From contig OX465281.1 in NCBI GenBank assembly GCA_949987705.1, positions 158,734,393-158,798,392 of the forward strand: a stretch of DNA of 64,000 bases. Direction: 5' to 3'. The first letter of the stretch is position 1, and each line of letters starts with the position of its first letter. This DNA comes from Thereva unica. Taxonomy: Eukaryota > Arthropoda > Insecta > Diptera > Therevidae. The translations under genes were made by a program, and so were the position numbers. This document shows, one piece after another, positions 34,464 to 45,802 of this stretch. The notes under the pieces were generated by a model. That model saw nothing but the letters and a program-made list of their open reading frames with translations, did no database searches and had not been told where the DNA came from.

Positions 34464-34500
34464 TTTAATGCCAGGTTTGAAGTTCCGTTGCCCCAGTGTG
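34464..34500 (-). repeat. Transib right terminal repeat
   Basis: Read inwards on the minus strand: CACACTG, GGGCAACGGAAC (12 bases), TTCAAACCT, then TGGCATTAAAT. It matches the left end at about three quarters of 37 positions, with heptamer position 5 changed (G to C). Confidence 0.75.
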
Positions 34501-35351
34501 CGACGTTCGTGAATTTTTTACCTGCACGATACTGCGCGAACCAAAAACTATATAGACTTCTTTGAGGTGCCGAGAAAAGAATATTAACGAAAAAGAGCCT
34601 TGAAAAAAATCATAACATTCGGTCGAGCCTTTTTTTGTTTAAATGGAAAAATTTCCGCTCAGTGTCAGAAAGTCCTTAACTAGATAAGTTTTACTAATAT
34701 CTAATAAACTCGATGGAATGAGACCCGTTCTAAACGAAGTGATCTTTTTTGGGTTCTACACAGCCATCGTGTTTCTAGCAAAACATCTCTTGTCAAAATC
34801 CGACAACCTTTAAAAATCGTTCTTTCGAGTAGATACCGCAATTTTTTTTTTGTTTGTCAAGTGTGACAAGTACTTTACAATCATTAGTTTTGCTAATATC
34901 TCCGGAAAACTTTGGAATTTCCAAATGAAGTAATTTCTTTCCCAGTTTATCAACGGCGCCGGCGCTTCAACAAGCACAATACGAATTCGAACACCCGCTT
35001 TAGTGTAGCGAACGAAATACGGAGGAAATGTTTGTTTGCTAATGTTCAGGAAAAAGAAATTCACTAGAAAAATCTTATGGATTTGCAACTATTATAGTTA
35101 TTTGAACTAGCTTCTCTCAGGATTGCTTTGTCATCAGTTCTGATACTAGTCAATTTTCCACTAGCTTTTGGCACTAACTAATAACTATTTTGTAAGAAGA
35201 CAGTTTATTCCGTCTTCGTTTATCATACTGGGAAGTTAATCGTGTGGACAAACCCACATCCCAACTAGTTTTTTTTAGGTCAAGAACTTTTGCTCCTGCA
35301 TAGTACAGTGACTCAGTTTTTATGTAATTACATAACGTTGCCATTATACAG

Positions 35352-35870
35352 GGGCGAGTTCACGCAATTCGACACTCGACGTCGACATCGACGCTTTATG
35401 AAAACGACATTAATTTCTACGACGTTGAATTTGGGTTCACGTAAGTCGACGTGTCGAATGTCATTTTCCCAAAATAATTTGTCCTAAAGGTATGCAAAAT
35501 CCAATGAAACTGCTGCACTTTTCACATTATCCACAAGGGGGACAAGCTGCAAATAATACTGAAACTTCAATAATGTGAGTAATTAAATTAATTAATTAAA
35601 CAAATTCATAATAATATTGGAAAATCTCAACTCTGATTTTATTTTTGTACATCTAACTCTTCTTGGAGTAGTTATAATTGTTATTTTTCAACTAATAGTT
35701 TTTCTTTTTCTCCCGAGTAATACAACAATAAATGAATTCGACGCCAACTCTGGCGTCGAGAAGATTAACGACACTTTTAAAACGACAAACATAAAACGTC
35801 GACTTGCGTGAACCCAAAACGACATTTAACGCGTCGTTTTCAGTCGACGTCGAATTGCGTGAGCTGGCCC
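35352..35870. mobile_element. Harbinger-type MITE, 519 bp
   Basis: Ends GGGCGAGTTCACGCAATTCGA and, inverted, GGGCCAGCTCACGCAATTCGA, with 3-bp duplication cag (35349-35351 and 35871-35873). Subterminal GTCGAC-rich blocks occur at both ends. No transposase. The termini differ from those of the Harbinger at 29209. Its interior has an unexpected small frame. Confidence 0.8.
35617..35811 (+). CDS. Small membrane-protein-like frame in MITE
   Basis: 64 codons beginning MENLNSDF, with one strong hydrophobic helix (residues ~10-32, LGVVIIVIFQLIVFLFL) and a polar C-terminus. Upstream, 35489-35576 is another open stretch ending at a GTGAGT donor-like site. This could be host exon sequence carried by the MITE, or chance. 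No family recognised and no proof of expression. Confidence 0.25.
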   Translation: MENLNSDFIFVHLTLLGVVIIVIFQLIVFLFLPSNTTINEFDANSGVEKINDTFKTTNIKRRLA

Positions 35871-35873
35871 CAG

Positions 35874-38800
35874 GTTACGGAAAAGGTCGCTCGCGAGCAG
35901 CTCACTAGCGAACCCTTGGTAAGCGCTCCCTTATGCTTAGCACGAACTCCCGAGCCACTTGAAAGCTGGTGACATATACAAGCTTACATTCAGAGGTGCC
36001 ATGATATGCGGGGCAATGAAAAATTTCATTTCATAGACTAGTAGGATTATTTCTCTGTGTTCAACTTTCTCTGTGTTTGCTCTTTTGGACTCGCTTGGTC
36101 ATGAGCGTGGAGTAGCAGCAAGAATAAATAGCTTTGTTTATTGAGCTGCTCTAGGTTGAGCTAGCTTGAGATATCTCACGAAAAGGTGTTTCATGAGCAA
36201 TTTGGTCGCTCTACTTGCCTGAAGTTTCTCTGATTTGTGTCTCATGAGCTTGCTCTAAGTTGAGCTAGTTCACGGTTTTCTGCTCTACCTTTTTTGGTAG
36301 AGCAACTTCAGGCAAGCAATCAGCTGTTTGTCAACTGTCACAATACCGACATCCGTTAATTGAATAACTGAATTAGAGGAATCATCTAGCGTTTCCATCA
36401 ACTGACTTGATAAATATTTTTACATTTTTTAATTTAGTAGCGTATTACGCAAGTTTAAATAAATTTCATTTTAAAACCTGTCAGGTTGAAGTTCTGACAG
36501 CGCACTTTGAGAATTCTTGCCTGAAAAGTGTTTCATGAGATTTCTTGCTCTGAATTACGCCAACTTGCTTTATTTATTTTTGACAGCTGCTCTACTGTGA
36601 GCTGCCTCGAGCTGCTCTGCCTTTTTTTCGGTCTCAATAAACACGGCTAATATTGCGCTTGTTCGGGCTCGCGAGTTTTTTTTAATGGTTCGCGCTTAAA
36701 AGCGGAAATGATCAGTGAGCTGTTTTGTGAGCGCTCGCCCGCGAACATTTTTCAAATAAATTTTCTCCGAATGCAAATAATTGAGTCCTAAAACACTGCA
36801 AAAGCAAAACAGGCACTCTGTACATAGTAATTTCTATATGTAAATTAGTAAGTATCGTGATAAAATTTTCAGTTCATACTTCATTAAGTAGAAGAGAATG
36901 GATGGAGGTCGTAATACACATTCGGATCATATCCTTAATGTTAGTTATAAAACTTCAAAAATTGAGCGATACCAAGGTTTTTACCTTTTTTACAAAATTA
37001 CCCATCATTATTATTATGAAGCACCTCAATGAGTTTTGCGCTCGATATCCCCTTCATATCTTTAATAGAGTTGGGATTGATTACCTTACCGTACTTACCC
37101 TTCTGACCCGTAATTATTTCATATGGTACGGTTTTACGCCACATAATAACTGTAAATATTGACTTAGACCCCAAAGGCGTGTTTATAATCTAGATCTAAG
37201 GAGAGCAAATTATGTAATTCAAAGAATTTTATGGACGAATCGGTATTTTTTTTTTTTTTTTTTTTTTTGTAAAACACATCCCCCTGTATATTAAACCTTG
37301 GGGCGATATTCCTGCAGCTAAAATTTACATAGGTACTTTGGTGTTTACGATTATGCCTAATATAATCAGGACCCATACTCAAGTGTTCTGAATTTTCTTA
37401 TCTCATCTCCATGGCTGTTTTATGATAATCAATAACCGATAAACATCCTTTTCGAAAATAGGTGGCGTGTGTGCAGGGATGGGTTGGGTACCATCCCCAA
37501 GCATGTTAAGTATTTATGATTCCTTGATTCATATTCAATATCGCCTACGAAGTCCTATGCATAAGGATGTTTATATATCACCGTACATGAGTAAATCCTG
37601 CAAATAATAACCCCCCATAACAAGTCTTAAGTCTTCAATCTCTGACACACTGAAGCCTACACAACAACCTATTGACAAGTATAATCAACAGCAGATCCAC
37701 GAAGGACAGGTCGCTATATATTTCTTTGTTCAATCTCCAGAACATGGTCCATAAAATATTAAACTTTTGACTTGAATTGATTTCGACTACTCTAGTTTCA
37801 TGTCTGTGTAAAAATAAAATTAACCCTTCTTCCATGTACGAAAGAACGCTCGTTCAACTCACTTCGCACGTGAAGGGCGCTATAAAACAGGAACGAGAGC
37901 ATCTTTTCGCCTGAATGAGCTAGGCATAAATTAGGACTCGAGCAATCTAAACGAAATTTTTGGTGAATTTTATTAACAATATATTTTGTGACTTAAGAAA
38001 ACTTTCCACCACTGCTGGAGTGTTGGAATATTCCCTCTGCTCCACCCTCTGCGCTGTCGCTATGTAGGAGTGTGCTGGAGGACATAAATTTCCACCTCCC
38101 TGTGGTACTTTCCCTGACTTCATTGATTTCGAAGAGCAGGGATGGTTACCCGCCCCCGGGTCACCTCTGCAACTTCATTGACTATTTCCGTTTGTTTATG
38201 GAAAATCGACACCAAATAAGCAAGGAACTATGTATGTCTTCCCTCAGGGATGGAGCTCACAGCACAAGGACCAAAAACCCAGCCGAGAAGCGAACAATTC
38301 GTTACTTTTGCTTCTAAAGAAAAAAAAAAAGGAATCAGGATTTTTGTCCTTTCTAACGTAGCACACTTATGGCATAGAAATAGTAAAATTTAAGCCCAGA
38401 CTTCTCGTCTCCAGCTTAATGTCTTCTATTTATGTTCGGACGGGGCATAATTTTTATATTTTCGTCAAACGCGCTCGTGTTGTCGTTGTTGTTATTGCTT
38501 GCTGTTATTTTTCTTATAAGGATCTTGTACTGATAAAAAAGTTTGAGATATATAACCTGGAAGGGCGGTTCTGCCTGGAATATTGGCGCTCTCTAGCTGG
38601 AAACTCAATAATTTTATTGGATTGTGTGTTTATTTTTGGAGTGGTTCGTGCTGACATATCGGTCAAATGAAGGCATTTATGGCCTAAAATCAATACGTAA
38701 TCGTTTCACTCAATATTTGCTTTGCTAAAACGCTTTCATATACATAACTGTAATCGATGGACGACAAGCTCATGATTGATTTTCGATTAGGTGTGTAGAG

Positions 38801-39259
38801 AAAGTTCTAAGCTTAATATTAGGAAAAAAATTTTTTTTTGTTGTTTGTTGTGGTGCGATTATCTAACGAAGATGGACTTTTTTTTAGTAGGGAAGTAACT
38901 TCGTTTTAATTATTGAAATTTAAATAAAGATAGTGCTTGGAACTAAAAGTTTTAGCAACTACTAATATTAATCATTATTTTTAATACTCTCATCTCATTT
39001 TTGATTGATTAAGAATACAAAATAAACTTTAAGCTCAAACCCTTTTTGTTTTAATATCAAACATGCTTAACCGCTCTCCGTGATACGGAGGTGGATTTGG
39101 GCTTTATGAAATAGTCTGAGAATGGTTTCATATGTGATATGTAAGTGTAGGGACATCGTCCCACTACTCACCTATTACTTGACTGCAAAAGACTTTGCCA
39201 TAAAGCATAGCCTACTTGCATCAAGTAATAAAAAAATAAGAAACAATTAAGTAATTAAA
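35874..39259. other. No gene recognised
   Basis: AT-rich non-coding DNA. The stretch 36130-36650 is full of GAGCTGCTCT / AGAGCAGCT-like words on both strands and shows a loose inverted symmetry (TTTATTGAG at 36137, CTCAATAAA at 36634). A T-run of about 25 lies near 37244. Open frames at 36857, 38072 and 38419 have no recognisable domain. Confidence 0.6.
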
Positions 39260-39267
39260 TTAAATTA

Positions 39268-39463
39268 ATGAGTTGTCAGTATAAAAACTTTGACGTTAAA
39301 AGAATATAAAAATAAATAGCTGTGTTTAGTTAAAATTGAGTATAATAAAATAAGATAACTATTTATGTACATATGTGAAGCAAAAGGGTTAAAAATAAAA
39401 CATAAAAATATATAGTGTTAAAAGTAGGTGTTTTCATTATGCCACTACGCACGTATCACAACA
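39268..39463 (+). repeat. Gypsy A 5' LTR (at least)
   Basis: Ends CACAACA at 39463, directly before the primer site. Matches 43866-45007 minus the mariner. The left limit is uncertain (39140 is an alternative). Confidence 0.7.
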
Positions 39464-39465
39464 AT

Positions 39466-39478
39466 TGGTGACCCCGAA
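39466..39478 (+). other. Gypsy A primer binding site
   Basis: TGGTGACCCCGAA two bases after the LTR end; its first 12 bases equal those of the BEL primer site at 9641. Confidence 0.75.
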
Positions 39479-39892
39479 TTTGGACGCGGAAGAGAACAAT
39501 TAAAGAAAATTGCCAGCAAGCAGCTAGCTATCCAGCAAAGATACAAGGGGAAGATAAAAGGTTATACATATTGTATTAATTAAAGGAAGACAATAATCAA
39601 ATTATCAATATTAGTGACTAATTATTTTTTCTTTGTTAATTTACTATATAAATATTAAAATTTATATTAATTAAGTATATACATATATTTAATTTTAGGA
39701 ATTTGAATAATATTTTAAAAAATTACCCATAAATATATACAGTTGGGGTCGTGTTGGTTAAAATATCGTTGATTTTTCTTTGTGTAACAAGTTTGTTGTA
39801 ATTTTTATTGTTTTCACGTGAAAGTTGATTTGGTATTTGAGAAATTTGTTTTGGTTTGTTTTCCTCTTCCACTTTTACAAAAAAATAAAATA

Positions 39893-40886
39893 ATGGAGAG
39901 ATATGGAGCATTAAACGATTCATTTGTGGTCGACATGGATGAATCGTTGGCCAGCCTGCAGGAGGGGCTGCCGGATCGGTGTAGGGTTCGCGCAGAAGTT
40001 GACGTAGCCTAAACGGCTAGATTTAACCTGCTCGAATTCCATCAAAGAGACCCGGCAGTATTGTTTTATCAGACTGAGGCTCAATTTGGGCTGAACGGGA
40101 TTACTTCGGACAAAACGAAGTTGTCCCACATTGTGTCCGCTATCCCGACGGAGGCAGCCAAGATCCTGTTGCATGCTTTTCCGGACCTCAGCTCTGCTAG
40201 CTATACTGATGCTAAGAGGCGGTTGCTGGAGCGATATGGTTTATCGACCAGGAACCGCCTCGAGCAACTGTTGGCAGCGCGCATGAGCCCGGAGACCGCA
40301 AGCCCTCGGATTTTCTGAGGAGATTGCAGAGTCTGGCAGGGGACTGTCTCGGGGATGGCGAAGAACTCATCCGGAGTCTTTGGGAGCGTAGGTCACCCAG
40401 GGATATCCGGGTGGTGCTTGCCGCATCCGCGGACCAGTCACTAGAGCAGCTGTCGAGGCTGGCGGATACAGTGTGGGAGATCACTGTCCGTTCAGCCCAG
40501 GCACAGGTGGTGAGGTGAGAAACTCGCCGTCCCTGGAACGGGCCGTGCAGTCTCTTCAACGCGAAGTGCAGCAATTGCGGGCACTTGTGTTGAGGAGAGG
40601 ACAAGGCCAGGGCCAGGAGCCGGCGGCAGGGTCATCTGGTCAACGGCGATGGAGCCAGTCTCCGGTTCAACAACCGAAAGCTACATCGGCGGGGATCAGG
40701 GATCCCACTAATCAGGGAGCGATCCCTAAGCCCTCCGCCGCGCAGGCACTGCCGGGGAAGCTCTGTTACTTCCACTACCGCTTCGGTAGTGGGACAGAGC
40801 GGTGCACCTCGCCTTGCGCTTTTAAAGGTCCAGGCTCAGCAGCCAAGAGGGACCGGAGGACAAAGGGCCCCCGGTCAAAAAATTAA
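39893..40886 (+). pseudogene. Gypsy A gag
   Basis: Starts MERYGALNDSF; capsid block FHQRDPAVLFYQTEAQFGLNGITSD...HIVSAI (40045-40145) is typical of the gypsy gag type that lacks classical knuckles. The C-terminal part has a CYFHYRFGSGTERCTSPC motif (40760-40815), the modified Cys-His block of this lineage. Broken by an in-frame TAA at 40010, and by frame changes near 40295 and 40510. Noticeably GC-richer than its surroundings. Confidence 0.8.
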
Positions 40887-40897
40887 ATTGGCGGGAG

Positions 40898-42886
40898 TTG
40901 CCACCACCGCGAGTGTTTCTCAGGAGACGCTCGTGTCGATTATATGTCCGCGATTGCAATAATCAAATCGATTTTTTGATCAATTCTGGTGCGGACATAT
41001 CTTTAGTTCCAAAACACACTTTTAGGGTACAAACTACACGCCCTAATTTACTTCTGCGGGCCACTAATGGATCCACGATCCAAACTTTTGGCACGAAGTT
41101 GCTGGAACTGAACCTAGGTCTTCGCCGACGGTTCATCCACAACTTCATAATAGCCAACACTAACAAAGCTATACTCGGTGCGGACTTTCTCACGAAGTTC
41201 GAACTCATCCTCGACTTCAAAAGGCGAGAATTAGTTGACTCACAGACCAGTCTTCGGACTGACGTCTGTGCAACTGGTGAGTATATGATCGAGAGCTTTG
41301 AATGCCAACATCTTGGCAAATATAAAGAATTGTTAATGAAGTACGCTTCTTTAAGGCAACCACCTAATTTTAACCTACCGGTTAAACACAATGTGCAACA
41401 TCACATTGTTACTAATGGGCAATTACCTTTCGTTACCGCTCGTAGACTTCCTCCTGAGAAGCTCAAGGTAGCGAAATTGGAGTTTGAACATATGGTTCAA
41501 CTAGGGATTTGTCGACCATCGTCGTCTCCCGTAGCATCTCCCCTTCATCTGGTATCTAAACGGGATACAAATGATTGGAGGCCATGCGGTGAGTACCGTC
41601 GGCTTAATGCAGTCACAGTGCCGGGTAGATATCCAATCCCGCACATTCACAATTTTTCTGTGAACGTTCACGTAGGCACGATTTTTTCGAAGGTGGATTT
41701 GGTACGTGCGTATCATAACATCCCCATTGCACAAGAAGACATGCATAAGACTGCCTTGATAACATCCTTTGGTCTGTTTGAGTTCACTCGCATGCCATTT
41801 GGGTTAAGAAATGTAGCCCAGTCTTTTCAAAGATTTATGAATGAAGTCACAAGAGACTTAGACTTCATTTATGTCTACCTAGACGATATACTTATCGCTA
41901 GTAAATACGAGGATGAGCATCTCACTCACCTCGAAGAACCGTTCAAACGTCTTGATAACTTTGGGTTAACCATAAAGTTATCAAAATGCGTTTTTGGAGT
42001 CTGTGAGATTATGTTTTTGGGGCATAGTATCGGCAAGGATGGAATCCTTCCATCACCCGAAAGTGTCCACGCAATTAATGACCTCACAACTCCAACAACA
42101 GTTAAACAAATTCAAATTTTTTTAGGAATGGTGAACTTTTATCACCGATTTATTCCTAAACTAGCACAAATGCTAGTGCCAATTAATGAACATTTGAGGA
42201 AACTACTCAATTGTCCATCAACAACAAAAAATAAGGAACAGCTTCCTTGGCCCGCAGAATGTCAACAAGCATTCCTGGGCGTGAAAGCCGCAATGGCTGC
42301 AGTAGTTATGCTGATACACCCACTAGAGGATGCGAAATATAGCGTCACAACTGATGCTTCCGATTTTGCTATCGGAGCTGTGCTGGAACAATTTAACGGT
42401 CACAGATGGCAACCATTAGCTTTATTTTCTAAGAAGTTATCATCTGCGGAACGAAATTATTCTGCATTTGATCGCGAACTACTCGCAATCTTTGCAGCAA
42501 TAAAACATTTTCGGTACTTTTTTGAAGGAAGAAATTTTGTAGTCTACACTGACCACAAGCCTTTAATACACGCCCTTCACACAAAAACCGAAAGATCTCC
42601 CCGCCAAACAAGACACCTGAGCCTAATTTCCCAGTTCACCACAGGCATCAGACATGTCTCTGGGAAACAAAACGTTGTCGCAGACTATTTATCTCGCTCA
42701 TTAGCGGCCGACAACGTTGACACAATCACCTTCGATTTGCCACATCTGGCGAAAGCACAAGCAGGTGACAAAGAGTTACAACGACTCCAAGAGCATCCCA
42801 GTAGTACCTCGAAGGTAAAAATAATGCTCACACCAACTTCTTTCACAACTCATGAAGTTTGGTGTGAGATTAGCACGGGTACTTAA
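40898..42886 (+). pseudogene. Gypsy A protease-RT-RNase H
   Basis: Protease block reads [13 protein letters not shown], where the family has a D-S/T-G triad: the catalytic Asp is Asn. RT runs from ~41400 with [25 protein letters not shown] and the active-site YLDDILIAS (41876-41900). RNase H shows [13 protein letters not shown] and YTDHKPL, then the [15 protein letters not shown] end. The frame itself is long and open, ending at an in-frame TAA (42884), after which integrase continues in the same frame. Confidence 0.9.
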
Positions 42887-43858
42887 CGCACATATATACC
42901 TTCATCATTAAAAAAATTAGCATTCAATGCTGAACATAGCTTGTCGCATCCAGGCATACCCGCCACAAGGCAAGCTATCACTAAAAAATATTTTTGGCCA
43001 GCGATCAACAAAGACTGTAACAACTGGTCTAGATCCTGCATAGGTTGTCAAAAATCTAAAGTTTCGAGACACACCAAATCTCCACATGAAGCTTTTAATT
43101 TACCGAATAATAGATCCGAACATATCCATATGGATATTGTTGGACCATTGCTCCCATCTCGAGGATATTCATATATCCTAACAATCGTAGACCGATTTAC
43201 GAGATGGCCGGAGGCATATCCGATGCGAGACATCTCTGCTACTACGGAGGCCAAACATTTTGTCACCGAGTATGTCCCTAGATTTGGCGCCCCACTTGAA
43301 CTTACAACAGATCAAGGGTCGCAATTTGAATCAAAATTATTCAATGAAGTCACAAGACTTCTAGGTACACATAGAATACGTACTACCGCCTACCATCCCC
43401 AAGCAAATGGGATGGTTGGGCGGTTCCATAGACAACTAAAAGTGGCCTTAATGGCAAGGGACAACACTACTCATTGGAGTGAGGATTTGCCCTTTGTCTT
43501 ATTAGGCATTCGCTCGGCAATTAAAACCAATTTGCAATGCTCACCAGCAGAGCTTGTTTATAGACAAAACCTGAGGCTCCCCAATTCAATTTCCATCCCA
43601 ACAGATGAGGAGAGCACTCAGAATTTCTAACTCGGCTTCGTACACACAAGAAAGGCCTGTCGGCAACACAGCCCCGACAGTCCATACAGAAGGATGTGTA
43701 CGTGCCGAATGCCTTAGAGAACGCAGACTACGTTTTCATACGTACTGATCGTATTCGGAGGCCTTTCGAACCACCATACGAAGGCCCATTTAAGGTAATC
43801 AAAAGATTACGGAAACATTTTGTCGTCAAGATAAACGGCACAAGCAAGTCAATAAATT
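42887..43858 (+). pseudogene. Gypsy A integrase
   Basis: Zinc-binding H...H...C..C (HSLSHPG..., CIGCQKSK), core with MDIVGPL and TDQGSQFES, then ANGMVGRFHRQLK, where the third catalytic residue Glu is Gly. The C-terminal FEPPYEGPFKVIKR block (GPY/F type) is in a different frame after a stop at 43628. Reads directly into the 3' LTR with no obvious polypurine tract. Confidence 0.88.
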
Positions 43859-43970
43859 AAATTAATGAGTTGTCAGTATAAAAACTTTGACGTTAAAACA
43901 ATATAAAAATAAATAGCTGTGTTTAGTTAAAATTGAGTATAATAAAATAAGATAACTATTTATGTACATA

Positions 43971-44915
43971 CGAAGTGTGACAATTAAGTAAGGAGACTGA
44001 TTATATTGCCGCGATTGTGGTAACCCTGCGACCTTGAAATTCCCGTTCCCTTCTCTCGGCATCCTTCCCCTCTCCATTGATATATTTGCCATCGCTCTAG
44101 CTTGTTTAGTTCGCTTTCTCTGTCGTAAACGTGTGTTCGTGGCGCTCGTTCGTTCTTCTTTTTTCGGGCGGGGGCGTGCGGAGACAGCCATTGTGAGCTT
44201 TGGCGTTTGGTTTCCGGGTCGTATTGAAAAAACAGCTCTCATCGCCTGTAATAACTCGATCAAGCAGCGTGGGATCGTTTTCCACTTGTTCGAAACAGTC
44301 TTCTGCGAGGGTCATTCGATGCTGCTTTTGCTCCTCGGAAAGGTTCCTTGGAACCATCTTCGCGCACAACTTTCTCATCCCTAAATCGTCGTTAAAATTT
44401 GTCTGACTGTTTCACGGTTCATACCCAGTTCCGACGCCAACACTCGAACTGTTAAACGCCGATCTTCACGGATCAGAGCGCGCACATGCTCCGCATTCGT
44501 GTCAGTCCACACATCGACGACCAGTCGCTCGGTCGCTCCGCGCCTCGTCTTCCACGCTTTCACGCCCTCCTTAAACTCTTTATGCCATCGAAACACCTGG
44601 GCACGACTAAGAGCATTATCACCATGACCTTTTACAATTTTAGCGTATGTTTCCGAAGCTGTTTCGCCCAATTTGACGCAAAATTTTATCGCGACGCGTT
44701 GTTCTTGATTTCGTTTTTCCATTTTCGTGACGAGCACCACGAACACACGTTTACTTAACACGACAGAGCAGACGAACTAAATAAGCTAGAGCGATGGCAA
44801 ATATATCAATGGAGAGGGGAAGGATGCCGAGAGAAGGGAAAGGGAATTTCAAGGTCGCAGGGTTACCACAATCGCGGCAATATAATCAGTCTCATTACTT
44901 AATTGTCACACCTCG
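43971..44915 (-). mobile_element. Fold-back mariner (long inverted ends)
   Basis: 945 bp with TA duplications. The termini start CGAAGTGTGACAATTAAG and CGAGGTGTGACAATTAAG and stay inverted copies for about 180 bases, far longer than mariner ends normally are. The left end contains the 5' UTR and even start-region codons of the transposase, which lies on the minus strand from the right end; so the real 3' end has been replaced by an inverted copy of the 5' end. Confidence 0.9.
44106..44761 (-). pseudogene. Mariner transposase, truncated
   Basis: N-terminal helix-turn-helix domain (QRVAIKFCVKLGETASETYAKI, ELGMNRETVRQIL) is intact to about 44390. After a frameshift the WVPRNL-type linker and the first catalytic Asp (VITGDESCFF) follow, with another frameshift near 44230. 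Sequence stops after the APARKK block; the second and third Asp are missing. Not functional. Confidence 0.88.
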
Positions 44916-45259
44916 TATGTGAAGCAAAAGGGCTAAAAATAAAACTTGAAAATATATAGTGTTAAAAGTAGGTGTTTTCATTGTGCCACTACGCACGTAA
45001 CACAACATTAGTTTCAGTTAAAAGGCTTTCAAGGATTTTAACAGAATGTGTCACCCTGCTCTTCTGACTAAACTCCAAGCTAGTTATATCGATTTGGTTC
45101 CAAAGAACTGAGTTGAGAGATTCGTTTATTTATTTATTTTATTTATTTATTTAAAGAAAACATGTTCATGTACAAATAAGAACAAGCCTTTACATATGTA
45201 CATAGGCCAAAAGAGGTGTTGAGACGACAATGAAATGAGACAACAAATCTATATATATA

Positions 45260-45802
45260 CGAGGTGTGGCAAATAAGTTCCGGGAATTTAGTTATAATTC
45301 GAAAACTGGTAACACTGCGTATTTTGTATATACATGTCTAGAGGGCAGTGACCTTTCTTCAGTTCCAGTCAAAGTTTGAAGTCGATCGCACGTTCAGTTT
45401 ATGTTTTATGCGTGTTTTTTGGAAGTGCTTTTTTAAAGTCGCGTCACGAAAATGAGTGATTTACTTTACAAGCAACGTGTCGTGATCCAATTTCTGGTGA
45501 GTTTTTGGCAAACAAAGGCATTCCAACGTTGACGCAGCCACCCTGTTTTGGCCCCTGCGACTTTTTCTTATTCCCCAAGATGAAGTTGTACCTCAAGGGA
45601 ATTCACCATGGTGGCCGTAACAAGGGTGCTGAACGGTCTAACGTCGGAGGATTACCAAGGGTGCTTCCAATCATGGGAGCAACGTTGGAAACGTTGTGTA
45701 GAGTGAGAGGGAGACTATTGTGAAGGTCGATAATAAACTTTTGATTAAAACTTAATTTTTTCGTTTTATTGACGAATTCCCGGAACTTAATTGCCACACC
45801 TC

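Larger units (their letters stand above)
25875..34500 (+). mobile_element. Transib (RAG1-type) DNA transposon
   Basis: Left end CACAGTGGGGCAACG (from 25876), right end CGTTGCCCCAGTGTG (to 34500), flanked by CGACG at 25870-25874 and 34501-34505. Transib elements make 5-bp, CG-rich (CGNCG-like) duplications and have CAC-starting ends related to the RAG recombination signal; the uninterrupted target is known from neighbouring repeat units. One extra C (25875) lies between the left TSD and the heptamer. The element carries a RAG1-like transposase, itself split by a Harbinger element, plus a long hairpin and a small TA-flanked MITE in its 3' part. It is dead as a protein source. Confidence 0.87.
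25456..35270 (+). mobile_element. Helentron-like repeat (copy 2), split by Transib
   Basis: Same start palindrome (25457-25476, one extra G) and same end (ATACTGGGAAGTTAATCG at 35225, CCCAACTAGT at 35260) as copy 1, but the middle holds an 8.6-kb Transib element inserted at 25870/34505. Own sequence is therefore about 1.2 kb (25456-25874 and 34501-35270), with the same CCTGCACGATA tandem units. Confidence 0.75.
39268..45007 (+). mobile_element. Ty3/gypsy element A, dead
   Basis: 5' LTR, primer site, gag, pol and a 3' LTR that is split by a mariner. No TSD can be found. The two LTRs share about 196 bases starting near TGAGTTGTCAG; the true 5' LTR may begin further left (TGTAAG at 39140), in which case the 3' LTR has lost its first part together with the polypurine tract in a deletion near 43855. 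Several stops, frameshifts and lost catalytic residues show it is inactive. Confidence 0.85.
43866..45007 (+). repeat. Gypsy A 3' LTR, split by mariner
   Basis: Parts 43866-43970 and 44916-45007 together match the 5' LTR; the break is at a TA, duplicated by the mariner at 43971-44915. Ends CACAACA at 45007. Confidence 0.82.

Noticed and set aside
25868..34505. hAT interpretation of the CAGTGGGGCAACG end
   Set aside because: No 8-bp duplication fits; the 5-bp CGACG duplication and RAG1-like protein favour Transib.
36130..36650. Possible large palindromic element with GAGCTGCTC words
   Set aside because: Symmetry is loose, ends are unclear and no TSD could be found.
44486..44758. 90-codon plus-strand frame in mariner
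   Set aside because: Antisense shadow of the helix-turn-helix part of the transposase.
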